This document shows, piece by piece, positions 15,300 through 24,454 of a DNA stretch of 64,000 nt (the first letter of the stretch is position 1; every line of letters starts with the position of its first letter). Under the pieces are notes generated by a model that saw nothing but the letters and a program-made list of their open reading frames with translations, made no database searches and had not been told where the DNA came from. The translations under genes and the position numbers were made by a program. Origin of the DNA: Hoyosella subflava DQS3-9A1 (GTDB lineage: Bacteria; Actinomycetota; Actinomycetes; Mycobacteriales; Mycobacteriaceae); NCBI RefSeq assembly GCF_000214175.1, contig NC_015564.1, forward strand, positions 2,046,001 through 2,110,000. The letters run 5' to 3'.

Positions 15300-15734
15300 A
15301 TGACAAGAATGCTTTTTGTCAATACGTACGTGAACGACGTTGTGGCCGCGAAGGAGTTCTTCGGGGCGCTGGGTTTCACGTTTAATGATCAGTTCAGCGA
15401 CGAAACTACGATTTGTATGATCGTGAATGAGCTGACGTGCGTCATGCTGATGACGCCGGACCGATTCCAGGGCTTCATCGCTGACGACATGTGTGACACC
15501 GCGAAGGCGCGTGAGGCATTGTTGTGCATCTCCGCGGACACCCGTGCTGACGTCGACCGCATCGTGGAGACCGCCCTAGGTCAGGGCGGGACCAAATGGA
15601 TGGAACCGCAGGATCACGGCTTCATGTATGGTCGCGCGTTCCGTGACCCCGACAATCACGTCTGGGAAGTGATGTGGATGGACCCGGCGGTCGCTGCGGG
15701 CGAGGCACCCGCTGAAGTGGCTACCGCGGGCTGA
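15300..15734 (+). CDS. VOC superfamily (glyoxalase/bleomycin-resistance-like) protein
   Basis: A 144-residue protein with the paired beta-alpha-beta-beta-beta fold of the VOC family: N-terminal MLFVNTYVNDVVAAKEFFG ALGF and C-terminal RAFRDPDNHVWEVMWMDP, where the His and final Glu are typical metal ligands. The actual reaction cannot be deduced. ATG 15300 follows AGAAGGA by 6 bases; the frame is open upstream without a good start. Head-to-head with the TetR gene at 14484-15128, so a TetR-controlled detoxification enzyme is possible. The last 14 bases overlap the convergent thioesterase gene. Confidence 0.85.
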   Translation: MTRMLFVNTYVNDVVAAKEFFGALGFTFNDQFSDETTICMIVNELTCVMLMTPDRFQGFIADDMCDTAKAREALLCISADTRADVDRIVETALGQGGTKWMEPQDHGFMYGRAFRDPDNHVWEVMWMDPAVAAGEAPAEVATAG

Positions 15735-16548
15735 TTAGCAGCGTTTGAGCGGATCTTCCCACCGGCCCTTTCTCGTCGTAGATCACAGCGCTGCACATGC
15801 CGATTCCGTCGGGCCCGGCGGTCGTCTTGGCTGATAGCCCGATCCACTCACCTTCGGGGAGGCGGTGGATGTGCACTGTGAGATCGGTGTTGAGGTAGGT
15901 CCACTCGCGGATGTCGAGTTTCGCGCCGATGCCGTTGGCCGAATCGACGACTGTGAACAGCCGTTGCAGCGGAGTCAGCGGTTCGTCGTCCACAAGTAGC
16001 ACGCGTGGGCGCCCCCATGTCTGCCCTGGTTTCCCAGAGCGGCTGGGCCGACGAATCGACGACCATTCGATTGCGCTGATGTAGCCGGGGCCGAAGGTGT
16101 GCGCCGGATCCCACGGCTCGCCTTCATGGGGCGGAAGCAGCGGGTCATGCACAACTCCGGGCGCATCGGCGACATGGGAAGTATCGCTAGTTTCCAGCCG
16201 CCAACCGTAGGCTTTCGCGACGGTTCGGAAGGCACCGTCTGCGCCTTCGGCCTGGAGTTCCGCGCCAAGCAGCTGAATACGGCGGCCCGGACGTTCGACC
16301 CACGTCCGGAGACGGCACTCGGAAACCGGTAGGGGGCCAAGAATTTCGACAACCACCCGTGAGATCCGGGTGTTCGCGCGCGGCTCAAACTCCTCGAGAG
16401 CCTTGACGAGCAGTGCTGCGGGCGGTGAACCATGCTGGGTGGAAGCTGACCAGACACCCACTGTGGCCTGTGTTGCTGTGAAGCTCTGCCAGCCGTCAGC
16501 CTCAGGTCCACGTTTATAAAAAGGACCATTGCTGCTACTCATCGCCAC
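15721..16548 (-). CDS. Acyl-CoA thioesterase-like double-hotdog protein
   Basis: A 275-residue protein resembling the TesB-like thioesterase family of mycobacteria. The N-terminal half contains the substrate-domain block GVWSASTQHGSPPAALLVKA and the RISRVVVEILGPLPVSEC strands; the C-terminal half has EWTYLNTDLTVHIHRLPEGE followed by WIGLSAKTTAGPDG, a characteristic hotdog strand-turn. It probably hydrolyses long-chain acyl-CoA. The start is GTG 16548 or ATG 16542. The gene overlaps the VOC gene tail by 14 bases. Confidence 0.78.
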   Translation of the reverse strand: MAMSSSNGPFYKRGPEADGWQSFTATQATVGVWSASTQHGSPPAALLVKALEEFEPRANTRISRVVVEILGPLPVSECRLRTWVERPGRRIQLLGAELQAEGADGAFRTVAKAYGWRLETSDTSHVADAPGVVHDPLLPPHEGEPWDPAHTFGPGYISAIEWSSIRRPSRSGKPGQTWGRPRVLLVDDEPLTPLQRLFTVVDSANGIGAKLDIREWTYLNTDLTVHIHRLPEGEWIGLSAKTTAGPDGIGMCSAVIYDEKGPVGRSAQTLLISPR

Positions 16549-16569
16549 CGCCCCAATCGTCCATCCGCG

Positions 16570-17493
16570 TCACGCGGTTACGGCCTCTGGCCACCCAGGG
16601 TATGCGGGGGGTGTCCCACCGAACGATGGGCAGTGGGACTTGTGGTCGCACCAATCGCACAATCGGCCGGGGCTGGGCCGAAAGTCGCCCGAATCACCAG
16701 CGGCGCGAATCGCGCTCCAGATGGCGGACAGTGTGCGCTCGAAGCGAAGGAGTTCACCGGCTTCGGGCGCGTAAGTAAGCGTGCGTCCATCACCGAGATA
16801 GATCAGCTTCAGCTGCGTTGGGACGACTCCGCGAACCCGGTAGATCACCAGCGCATAGAACTTCATCTGAAAAAGAGCCTGGCCGGTACTCATCTCGCTT
16901 GGGCTGCGGCCAGTCTTGTAATCCACGACGCGGACCTCGCCGGTTGGGGCAACGTCAATACGGTCCACGAACCCGCGGAGCGCCACACCGTCCTCAGTCT
17001 GCGCCTCCACGAGCAACTCGCACGACTCAGGATCAAACCGGGTGGGATCTTCCATTTCGAAGTAGCGTTGTACGAGCTGCTCGACCTCACCGAAGAACGT
17101 GCTGCGTTCGTCACCGATGAGTTCAGCAAGCTCCGGCGTTTCCGCGCATGCTTGCTCCCACACTGGCTGGATAAGCGATGTTGCTGTGCCCCGCTGGCGC
17201 TGCGCAGCAGGTAGCTCGTAGAGCGCTTCGAGAGTCGCGTGCACAACCGTGCCGCGGACTTGCGCGCGGCTGGGCGCTTCAGGTAGCCGGTCGATGGCTC
17301 GGAAACGGTAGAGCAGCGGACACTGTTTGAAGTCATTCGCACGCGACGGTGAGAGAGCCAGGGGTCTGCGTACCCTGTCCGACGCCGCTGCCGACACCTC
17401 GGATGATCCGTCGGATGAACTGCCAGTACCGTTGACGGTGCGGGTTACGGGTGGTGCTGCGTCGGCATCATCGTTGGCAGTTGCTGGATTCAT
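16570..17493 (-). CDS. RecB-family PD-(D/E)XK exonuclease-like protein
   Basis: A 307-residue nuclease-like protein (Rv2119-type by context with trmI). An acidic/Ser-rich N-terminus precedes LSPSRANDFKQCPLLYRFRA (first Cys), VRGTVVHATLEALYEL, the catalytic RGFVDRIDVAP...VRVVDYKTGRSPS (D and DYK), and a C-terminal CDWCDHKSHCPSFGG that with the first Cys can hold a [4Fe-4S] cluster, as in Cas4/AddB-type nucleases. The frame extends 73 codons upstream into trmI, but the ATG at 17493 (GTG 17496 just before it) is the credible start, leaving 90 bases for divergent promoters with trmI. Confidence 0.85.
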   Translation of the reverse strand: MNPATANDDADAAPPVTRTVNGTGSSSDGSSEVSAAASDRVRRPLALSPSRANDFKQCPLLYRFRAIDRLPEAPSRAQVRGTVVHATLEALYELPAAQRQRGTATSLIQPVWEQACAETPELAELIGDERSTFFGEVEQLVQRYFEMEDPTRFDPESCELLVEAQTEDGVALRGFVDRIDVAPTGEVRVVDYKTGRSPSEMSTGQALFQMKFYALVIYRVRGVVPTQLKLIYLGDGRTLTYAPEAGELLRFERTLSAIWSAIRAAGDSGDFRPSPGRLCDWCDHKSHCPSFGGTPPAYPGWPEAVTA

Positions 17494-17544
17494 CACGTCT
17501 GACCTCACATATGGCAGCGTATGCGCACCGTCTGACAACTTTAG

Positions 17545-18411
<867 letters not shown>

Positions 18412-18422
18412 TGATCCGCTGA

Positions 18423-19379
18423 ATGACATTCTCCGAACATCCGGTAGTGGATGTCCTGCGTGCGCGGCGATCAGCGCAGAGCTCACCAGGGGAGCGGCGT
18501 GACGGCCACCGCGTGGCCTTTGTCGTTGAAGGTGGTGGGCCGCGCGGCGCCTACTCCGCCGGGATGCTCACAGCACTTAAAGCACTCGGATTGATCGATG
18601 CTGCAGATGCGCTGTTCGGTGTATCTGCGGGAGCATTCAACGCGGCCTGGGTGCTTGCAGGCCAATCCGCGCTGGGCGCCTCCCTATGGTCAGATCCGGC
18701 TGTCACCTCCCAAACCTTCCGTGGGCGTAATGTGTTGCGCGGCCGACCCATTGTCGACTCCACCCATTTGGTCCGCACTGTGTACACCCGTCAGGTGCGG
18801 ATGAACTTCCAAGCTGTACTTGACCACCCCATTTCATTTCACCCCGTCGCCACCGACGCAGACACTGGTGAAAGCGTGGACCTGTGCCCACTGGTCTCCG
18901 ACGTCGAGTCGTTGAAACTGGCGCTCGAGGCAACCTCCACGCTGCCGCTACTCGGCGGCCCACCGGTGAAACTCGGCGGAAGACGGTTCGTCGACGCCGG
19001 AGTCAGCGAACCGGTGCCTGTCCACCGTGCTCTTCAATGGCAGGCCACACACGTCCTTGTGCTGCGAACAAATCCGGCTACAGTCCGGCCCGAACCGATA
19101 CCCCGGCACCAGCGTTGGTTCATGCGTGCGTGGCTGCAAAGGCGCGCACCCGGCACCGTCGATACCTGGCTCGCTCGCTACGAGCGGGAGACGGCAGACG
19201 AGGACGTGATCGAGAGGCATGAGGCGAACGGTGCTTGCCCCGCAATACTGCAGATCCGGCCTCCTGACGGCGCCGCGGGCGGAATACGTGGCTTCCGCGA
19301 TCTAGCCGGGATGCGGGCGGCAGTCGACATTGGGCATCGCGCGGTGCTGAATGCTGTGGGATCGCTTCCAGATAGTTAA
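18423..19379 (+). CDS. Patatin-like phospholipase
   Basis: A 318-residue lipid acyl hydrolase. The oxyanion-hole loop VEGGGPRGAYSAGML (residues ~35-50) is followed by the nucleophile elbow GVSAGAFNAAW (Ser in GVSAG) and, later, FVDAGVSEPVPV with the catalytic Asp. It has no signal peptide or membrane helix, so it acts in the cytosol or at the inner face of the membrane. It follows trmI by 11 bases and may be co-transcribed. The conserved Asp-Gly dyad here reads Asp-Ala-Gly, a common variant. Confidence 0.9.
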   Translation: MTFSEHPVVDVLRARRSAQSSPGERRDGHRVAFVVEGGGPRGAYSAGMLTALKALGLIDAADALFGVSAGAFNAAWVLAGQSALGASLWSDPAVTSQTFRGRNVLRGRPIVDSTHLVRTVYTRQVRMNFQAVLDHPISFHPVATDADTGESVDLCPLVSDVESLKLALEATSTLPLLGGPPVKLGGRRFVDAGVSEPVPVHRALQWQATHVLVLRTNPATVRPEPIPRHQRWFMRAWLQRRAPGTVDTWLARYERETADEDVIERHEANGACPAILQIRPPDGAAGGIRGFRDLAGMRAAVDIGHRAVLNAVGSLPDS

Positions 19380-19405
19380 GTCGCGCGCGGTGGGGCCGAG
19401 TGAGA

Positions 19406-19411
19406 TAGCGT
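19406..19411 (+). promoter_or_regulatory. -10 element for leaderless permease transcript
   Basis: TAGCGT ends 6 bases before the GTG at 19418. Confidence 0.5.
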
Positions 19412-19417
19412 GCAACC

Positions 19418-20668
19418 GTGACGCGGTCCGATGCGCCATTAAGCAGAAGTCTGAGCCTCAGCGATTCAGTGGTAATCGGCCTCGCCGCGATGATCGGTGC
19501 AGGTATTTTCGCAGCGCTTGCGCCCGCCGCGCAAGCCGCCGGACAGTACCTCCTCGCCGCACTCGCGATCGCCGCGGCGGTCGCGTACTGCAACGCCAAC
19601 TCCTCGGCGCGGCTAGCAGCGATCTACCCGAGCTCCGGCGGAACCTACGTCTACGGCCGCGAACGGCTCGGTGAGTTCTGGGGCTACCTCGCCGGATGGG
19701 GTTTCGTAGTCGGAAAAACCGCGTCGTGCGCGGCGATGGCACTGACTGTCGGCACGTACGCGTGGCCCGGCCACGAAAAGCCCATCGCAGTGGTAACCGT
19801 CCTCGCTGTCACCGGGGTCAACTATGCGGGTGTTCAGAAGTCCGCCCGTGCTGCGCGGATCATTGTTGCGCTGGTGCTCCTCGTGCTCCTTGGAGTGGTC
19901 GTCATCGCCTTCCTCGAAGCGGGAGGACCGCACCTGCCCGCGAGCACGGCGACGATCGGAGTCGCGGGAGTCCTGCAGGCTGCGGGCCTGCTATTTTTTG
20001 CATTCGCTGGGTACGCGCGGATCGCAACATTAGGCGAAGAAGTCCGCAACCCAGAAACGACGATTCCCAGGGCCATCGGTATCGCGCTGGGTATTGCGCT
20101 CGGTGTGTACGCCGTCGTCGCGTTCGCGGTGCTGTCAGTTCTGGGCGCAGACGGGCTCGCTGACGCGACAGACCCGCTCGCCCGTGCAGTCGCTGCAGTC
20201 ACCGGCGCGGAACAAGTCGTGCGTGTGGGTGCCGTTGTCGCCGCCACAGGAGCCCTGCTCTCGCTTGTACTCGGCGTGTCACGAACGACGTTCGCAATGG
20301 CGCGCGACGGTCACCTGCCCCAGCCGCTGGCGGTCGTGCACCCGCGGTTCCGCGTGCCGCATCGTGTGGAACTGGCCGTAGGGGCCATCGTGATTGTCCT
20401 GGTCCTGGCGACGGACTTGCGCGGCGCGATCGGCTTCTCGTCATTCGCTGTCCTGACGTATTACCTCATCGCGAACCTGTCGGCATGGACTCTCTCCCGT
20501 CGCGTCCGGTCGCGGATCGTGCCCGCACTGGGTGCGATCGGGTGCGTTGTCTTGGCGTGCACGCTGCCCACTGCCTCCGTTGTAGCTGGGGCAGTCGTAC
20601 TCCTGGCTGGGGCGACGCTCTATGCGGGGCGCAGGCGAATAGCCGGTGAGCGCCAGCCACTCAGCTAA
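19418..20668 (+). CDS. APC-family amino acid/polyamine permease
   Basis: A 416-residue integral membrane protein with about 12 hydrophobic segments. The first contains the APC signature (VVIGLAAMIGAGIFAALAPA), where the unwound GAGIF binds the substrate carboxylate; FAFAGYARIATLGEEVRNPE is the second family block with the conserved Glu/Asn-Pro. Substrate not predictable; amino acid or amine uptake is likely. GTG 19418 with an adjacent -10 suggests leaderless expression. It is followed by a long inverted repeat and the convergent arsC gene. Confidence 0.9.
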   Translation: MTRSDAPLSRSLSLSDSVVIGLAAMIGAGIFAALAPAAQAAGQYLLAALAIAAAVAYCNANSSARLAAIYPSSGGTYVYGRERLGEFWGYLAGWGFVVGKTASCAAMALTVGTYAWPGHEKPIAVVTVLAVTGVNYAGVQKSARAARIIVALVLLVLLGVVVIAFLEAGGPHLPASTATIGVAGVLQAAGLLFFAFAGYARIATLGEEVRNPETTIPRAIGIALGIALGVYAVVAFAVLSVLGADGLADATDPLARAVAAVTGAEQVVRVGAVVAATGALLSLVLGVSRTTFAMARDGHLPQPLAVVHPRFRVPHRVELAVGAIVIVLVLATDLRGAIGFSSFAVLTYYLIANLSAWTLSRRVRSRIVPALGAIGCVVLACTLPTASVVAGAVVLLAGATLYAGRRRIAGERQPLS

Positions 20669-20737
20669 ATCCATCCGTGCAGGTCAAAAGAAACACCCGC
20701 AAAGGCCAGGTTTTCTTTGACACCCGCAGATGGATTT
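20667..20737. terminator. Long imperfect inverted repeat between convergent genes
   Basis: The outer arms AAATCCATC (20667-20675) and GATGGATTT (20729-20737) match perfectly, and the inner arms GTCAAAAGAAAC (20683-20694) and GTTTTCTTTGAC (20710-20721) nearly so, around a 15-base loop. It lies between the convergent permease and arsC genes, so a bidirectional terminator is likely; T-runs occur within the arms. Confidence 0.5.
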
Positions 20738-20757
20738 GCGAGTGGCGGCGGCCGCAA

Positions 20758-21429
20758 TCAGGCCGTTGCTACGCCGAGGTCGTCGAGCAGGGAGCGAACG
20801 CGCCGTTCTATTTCGTCGCGAATTGGCCGAATATCGTCGATCGTGCGTCCTGCCGGGTCGTCGAGAGACCATTCTTCGTACCGGCGGCCGGGGAAGATTG
20901 GGCAGGCGTCGCCACATCCCATTGTGATGACCACATCTGCTGCTTGGACAATTTCATCGGTCCACGGTTTCGGATACTCGCCTGAGATATCGATGCCGCG
21001 TTCCGCCATCGCGTGGATGGCGGCTTGGTTGATTGCGTTTCCGGGTTCCGAGCCTCCCGACCACGCAACGGCGTTCTCGCCGGCGAGTTGTTCGAAGAAG
21101 CCAAGCGCCATCTGAGAGCGCCCCGCGTTGTGGGTGCAAAGAAACAACACGGTCGGTTTGCCATCGTGATGCAGACCCTCCACGCGTGCGAGGGCTTTCA
21201 GCCGCTGCCTGGCGAAACGTTCAGCGAGGAGCGGAATAAAGTTGGGCACTGTTGCGGTGCTTGCGAACTGGTCGTACGACGAGTGCAGGAAGCGTTCGAT
21301 CGTCTCCGGACCGAAGACTCCCGTAAAGGCTTCTGCGAGACGGGTTGATGCGGTCCTGAGGGCAATCTGGTGGTCGATGGAAAGGTCATTGCGGCCGAAT
21401 TCAGTGGCGCCGAAAGACGGGGCTGACAT
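20758..21429 (-). CDS. arsC: Arsenate reductase (LMW phosphatase fold) with N-terminal helical domain
   Basis: A 223-residue protein. Residues 1-85 form a helical N-terminal domain (FLHSSYDQFASTATVPNFIP) like the three-helix bundle found in actinobacterial arsenate reductases. The remainder is a low-molecular-weight phosphatase fold with the P-loop FLCTHNAGRSQMA (CX5R). The MGCGDACPIFPG segment gives two more cysteines near residue 170 that could serve as resolving thiols in a disulfide relay. It reduces arsenate to arsenite. It lies 8 bases downstream of the ArsR-phosphatase fusion and is probably co-transcribed; no arsenite pump gene is adjacent. Confidence 0.85.
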   Translation of the reverse strand: MSAPSFGATEFGRNDLSIDHQIALRTASTRLAEAFTGVFGPETIERFLHSSYDQFASTATVPNFIPLLAERFARQRLKALARVEGLHHDGKPTVLFLCTHNAGRSQMALGFFEQLAGENAVAWSGGSEPGNAINQAAIHAMAERGIDISGEYPKPWTDEIVQAADVVITMGCGDACPIFPGRRYEEWSLDDPAGRTIDDIRPIRDEIERRVRSLLDDLGVATA

Positions 21430-21437
21430 GGAGACTC

Positions 21438-22127
21438 CTATTTCGTAGATGGGTCGATCGGTTGCTGGAATGTGGGCGCGACGCGCGCGATACGGCGAGA
21501 CAGCTCATCGACGGCCTGGTCGAACGCCGCGTCGGTGTCGTCCCGAGCGGGATCAGGCACTGACCAGTGCAGCCGCTGCTCGTTGGGGCTGAGTTGCTCG
21601 TGCGCGTTGTCGCACACGGCGATAAGGACGTCGCCAGGCGCACGCACTTCGTCGAGTCGCCGCGGAGTCATTGGGGTGAGGGGCAGGGCATGCCGTCGCG
21701 CCGCAGCGAGAGCCCGGGGATGAATTGTGCGGGCTGGATCTGTTCCCGCTGAGGTCGCGGGCACAGTGCTGTTCTGCGACCAGAGCGCCGTAGCGAGTTG
21801 CGATCGCGCCGAGTTGTGCGTGCAGACGAAGACCACACGGGGGACAGTCCGGACGGTTCGCGGGAGCAGTGCTTCCAAGGTGCCGGGTACCAGTGTCCAG
21901 TAGGTCCGTCGGCGATCTGCTTCAGAGCGCCGTTTCCGCACGATATTGGCGCGTTCGAGCACGCCGAGATGGTGGGCGAGCAGGTTTGACTTCATTTCGA
22001 GCGCGGTCTGCAGTTCGGATGGCGACCGGTCACCCTCGGCGACGAGGTCTGCGAGTTCCACGCGGGCAGGGTCGCCGAGAGCGGCGTGGATGGCCGCTCG
22101 CACTGGGGGAGGTAAGTCAGTGGACAT
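21438..22127 (-). CDS. ArsR regulator fused to a LMW phosphatase/arsenate reductase domain
   Basis: A 229-residue fusion. Residues 1-85 form an ArsR winged helix (ALGDPARVELADLVAEGDRS then LLAHHLGVLERANIVRKRRS). Residues ~95-229 are a low-molecular-weight phosphatase domain with P-loop FVCTHNSARSQLA and a distal DPARDD acidic segment. No Cys pair typical of ArsR As(III) sensors is obvious in the winged-helix part; the reactive Cys of the P-loop may do the sensing or catalysis. ATG 22127 is chosen over upstream starts that would run into the divergent promoter region. First gene of a two-gene operon with arsC. Confidence 0.85.
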   Translation of the reverse strand: MSTDLPPPVRAAIHAALGDPARVELADLVAEGDRSPSELQTALEMKSNLLAHHLGVLERANIVRKRRSEADRRRTYWTLVPGTLEALLPRTVRTVPRVVFVCTHNSARSQLATALWSQNSTVPATSAGTDPARTIHPRALAAARRHALPLTPMTPRRLDEVRAPGDVLIAVCDNAHEQLSPNEQRLHWSVPDPARDDTDAAFDQAVDELSRRIARVAPTFQQPIDPSTK

Positions 22128-22135
22128 TGACTCAA

Positions 22136-22141
22136 ATAATA
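22136..22141 (-). promoter_or_regulatory. -10 element of the arsR-fusion/arsC operon
   Basis: TATTAT on the minus strand lies 8 bases before the ATG at 22127, inside an AT-rich stretch that reads ACTCAAATAATACTGA on the plus strand, a plausible ArsR site. Confidence 0.4.
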
Positions 22142-22197
22142 CTGACCTGATCTGTGAATGGCTAGTCCGGTTTCGACGCACGCCAGAGCGGCAGCGC

Positions 22198-22203
22198 TAC
22201 GAT
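22198..22203 (+). promoter_or_regulatory. -10 element for leaderless SNF2 transcript
   Basis: TACGAT ends 6 bases before the ATG at 22210; divergent from the ars promoter about 60 bases away. Confidence 0.5.
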
Positions 22204-22209
22204 CCCAGC

Positions 22210-24420
22210 ATGCGTATCCAGTCGCCGTCGCCAACTCCTGCGGCGCTGGGCCCAGACGAGTACGCAGCGGCGAAATCTCGCATCGGCCCGCCAGCGCAGC
22301 AGATGCTCGAACTCGCCCGGTGGATCGTCGATAGCTCAGCAGTGCTGCTCGCTGCTCCGGAGACGCTCCGTGCAGCGGCACTGAACCAGATTGAGATCGT
22401 GACTGGCGATACCGTCGGTGAACAGTTGCGGCGGACTGCGCTGAGCGAGCTCAAACCGCTCGTGGACTCGCGGACGCGGCTCGCAGCATTGGAGAACGCC
22501 GGGTACCAGACAGTCGCCGATGTAGCGGATAAACCGGCGGCCCAACTTACTCGCCTGCCTGGCGTCGGGGCACACACTGCTGGCCAGGTGTGCGCAGCTG
22601 CACGCAGCGTCGCAGATCGGCTCACCAGCCAGACACAAATACGTTTCGACACCGTCATGCGTCCGCACCTGCAGACAGAGCTGCTGGCACTGCTCGCTGC
22701 GCTGCGACACGCCGACGCCACGGTAGCTGCGGTGGGGCCCGTGCTGAGTGACCTGGCTGCCCACATCGTTCCCACGGCCGATGCCGCTGCCCGTGCAACG
22801 AGCCGGTTCCGGATGTTTTTCGCGTCCCGCGCCACAAAACATGCGACGCTTTCAGCGTTGCGGGAACTTGAAACGCTTCTCGTCGATCCGGAGGTGCTCG
22901 CGCTTCAGCAGACGCTGACGTCAACGGGACCCGGGCTGGACCCAGGCGCATATCTGCCAGACCAACTTTGGCGGGACTTTGAACACAATGCCGCAGCGTT
23001 CTACGCCATTCTCGAGTCTCTCGGTGTCGGCCGAGAGCTGGACGGAGAGGCCGCACGCGGGTTCCTGGGTGACGACGACGCGCGCAGCGTCGCCGAAACT
23101 GAACTCGACACCAGCTTGCTTACCGCGACGCTGCGCGGCTACCAGAAGTTCGGCGCGCAGTTCGCGCTGCAGCGCCGGTATGCCATCCTCGGCGACGAGA
23201 TGGGACTCGGGAAGACGGTGCAGGCCCTCGCCGCGGTGGCGCACCTTGCAGCCGCTGGCCACCGGTGGTTTCTCGTCATCTGTCCAGCTAGCGTGCAGGT
23301 GAACTGGCTTAACGAGATTCAGCGGCATACCGTCCTCGATGCCCACAGCGTGCACGGCAGAGATCGTGACGAAGCGCTGTTCGCGTGGCAAAGGTCCGGG
23401 GGCGTTGCTGTGACGACCTTCGGAACGGTGGGTGGCGTCTCGCTGCCCGAGACCATCGCGCTGTCGATGCTCATCGTTGATGAAGCGCACTATGTGAAGA
23501 ACCCTGAGACACAGCGCGCCTGGTTCGTCGGGCGGATGATCGGCCAGGCAGAGCGCGCGCTCTTCCTCACCGGAACCCCGATGGAGAACCGCGTCAGCGA
23601 ATTTCGCAACCTCGTCGCTTACCTGCGGCCAGATGTTGCGGATCGGGTGACGGCAGCCGATGCCCTTGCTGGCGCCCGGAAGTTCCGCAGAACGGTTGCT
23701 CCCGTGTATCTTCGGCGAAATCAGGAGGACGTGCTGACTGAGCTTCCTGAGCGCATCGACATCGAAGAATGGGTGTATCTCAGCCCTGGCGACACCCGTG
23801 AATACCGAGACGCGGTCCGGAGCGGCAACTTCATGTGGATGCGTCGCGCAGCCTACAGTTCGTCGGAGTCAGCGAAGCTGGAACGACTGCTGGAAATCGT
23901 TGACGAGGCGAATGAGGACGGTTTCAAAGTGCTCATCTTCTCCTACTTCCTCGACGTGCTCGAGAGAATCGGAAGCGCGCTGGGAAGTAAGGTGGCAGGC
24001 ACGATTACAGGGTCGGTGCCTGCGCCGGAGCGCCAGCGTCTCGTAGATGCATTTACCGCATACCAGGGGCCGACGGTGCTGCTGAGTCAGATCCAGGCAG
24101 GGGGAGTGGGTCTCAACATTCAGGCGGCGTCAATCGTTATTCTCACGGAGCCGCAGTGGAAGCCGAGCACCGAGGAACAAGCCATCGCTCGAGCGCACCG
24201 GATGGGCCAGGTCCGCGCCGTCCAGGTTCACCGCCTGCTCGCGAAAGATACAGTCGATGACCATATGCGTCAGATCGTTGCACGTAAGCGGGAGCTGTTT
24301 GATGAATACGCCCGCAAGAGTGCCTCAAAGGAAGCGGATGCTCGATCAGTCGATGTAGACGTCGCAGACGATGAGCAGCGGATTGTCGAGGCGGAGCGGC
24401 AGCGGCTCGGCATCAAATAG
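22210..24420 (+). CDS. SNF2-family ATPase with helix-hairpin-helix N-terminus
   Basis: A 736-residue DNA-dependent ATPase/translocase. The N-terminal 300 residues are helical and include a helix-hairpin-helix (LTRLPGVGAHTAGQVCAAA, residue ~115). The ATPase core has GDEMGLGKTVQALAA (Walker A, ~330), DEAHYVKN (Walker B), LTGTPMENR (motif III) and, in the second lobe, IQAGGVGLNIQAAS and ARAHRMGQVRAVQVHRLL (motifs V and VI). The C-terminus is acidic. No nuclease domain is seen. ATG 22210 lies next to a -10 element; upstream in-frame sequence runs through the arsR gene on the other strand and is not coding. Probably acts in DNA repair or nucleoprotein remodelling. Confidence 0.9.
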   Translation: MRIQSPSPTPAALGPDEYAAAKSRIGPPAQQMLELARWIVDSSAVLLAAPETLRAAALNQIEIVTGDTVGEQLRRTALSELKPLVDSRTRLAALENAGYQTVADVADKPAAQLTRLPGVGAHTAGQVCAAARSVADRLTSQTQIRFDTVMRPHLQTELLALLAALRHADATVAAVGPVLSDLAAHIVPTADAAARATSRFRMFFASRATKHATLSALRELETLLVDPEVLALQQTLTSTGPGLDPGAYLPDQLWRDFEHNAAAFYAILESLGVGRELDGEAARGFLGDDDARSVAETELDTSLLTATLRGYQKFGAQFALQRRYAILGDEMGLGKTVQALAAVAHLAAAGHRWFLVICPASVQVNWLNEIQRHTVLDAHSVHGRDRDEALFAWQRSGGVAVTTFGTVGGVSLPETIALSMLIVDEAHYVKNPETQRAWFVGRMIGQAERALFLTGTPMENRVSEFRNLVAYLRPDVADRVTAADALAGARKFRRTVAPVYLRRNQEDVLTELPERIDIEEWVYLSPGDTREYRDAVRSGNFMWMRRAAYSSSESAKLERLLEIVDEANEDGFKVLIFSYFLDVLERIGSALGSKVAGTITGSVPAPERQRLVDAFTAYQGPTVLLSQIQAGGVGLNIQAASIVILTEPQWKPSTEEQAIARAHRMGQVRAVQVHRLLAKDTVDDHMRQIVARKRELFDEYARKSASKEADARSVDVDVADDEQRIVEAERQRLGIK

Positions 24421-24454
24421 ACGAAGTCGCCGCCGGAAGTGCCACGATGGTGGC

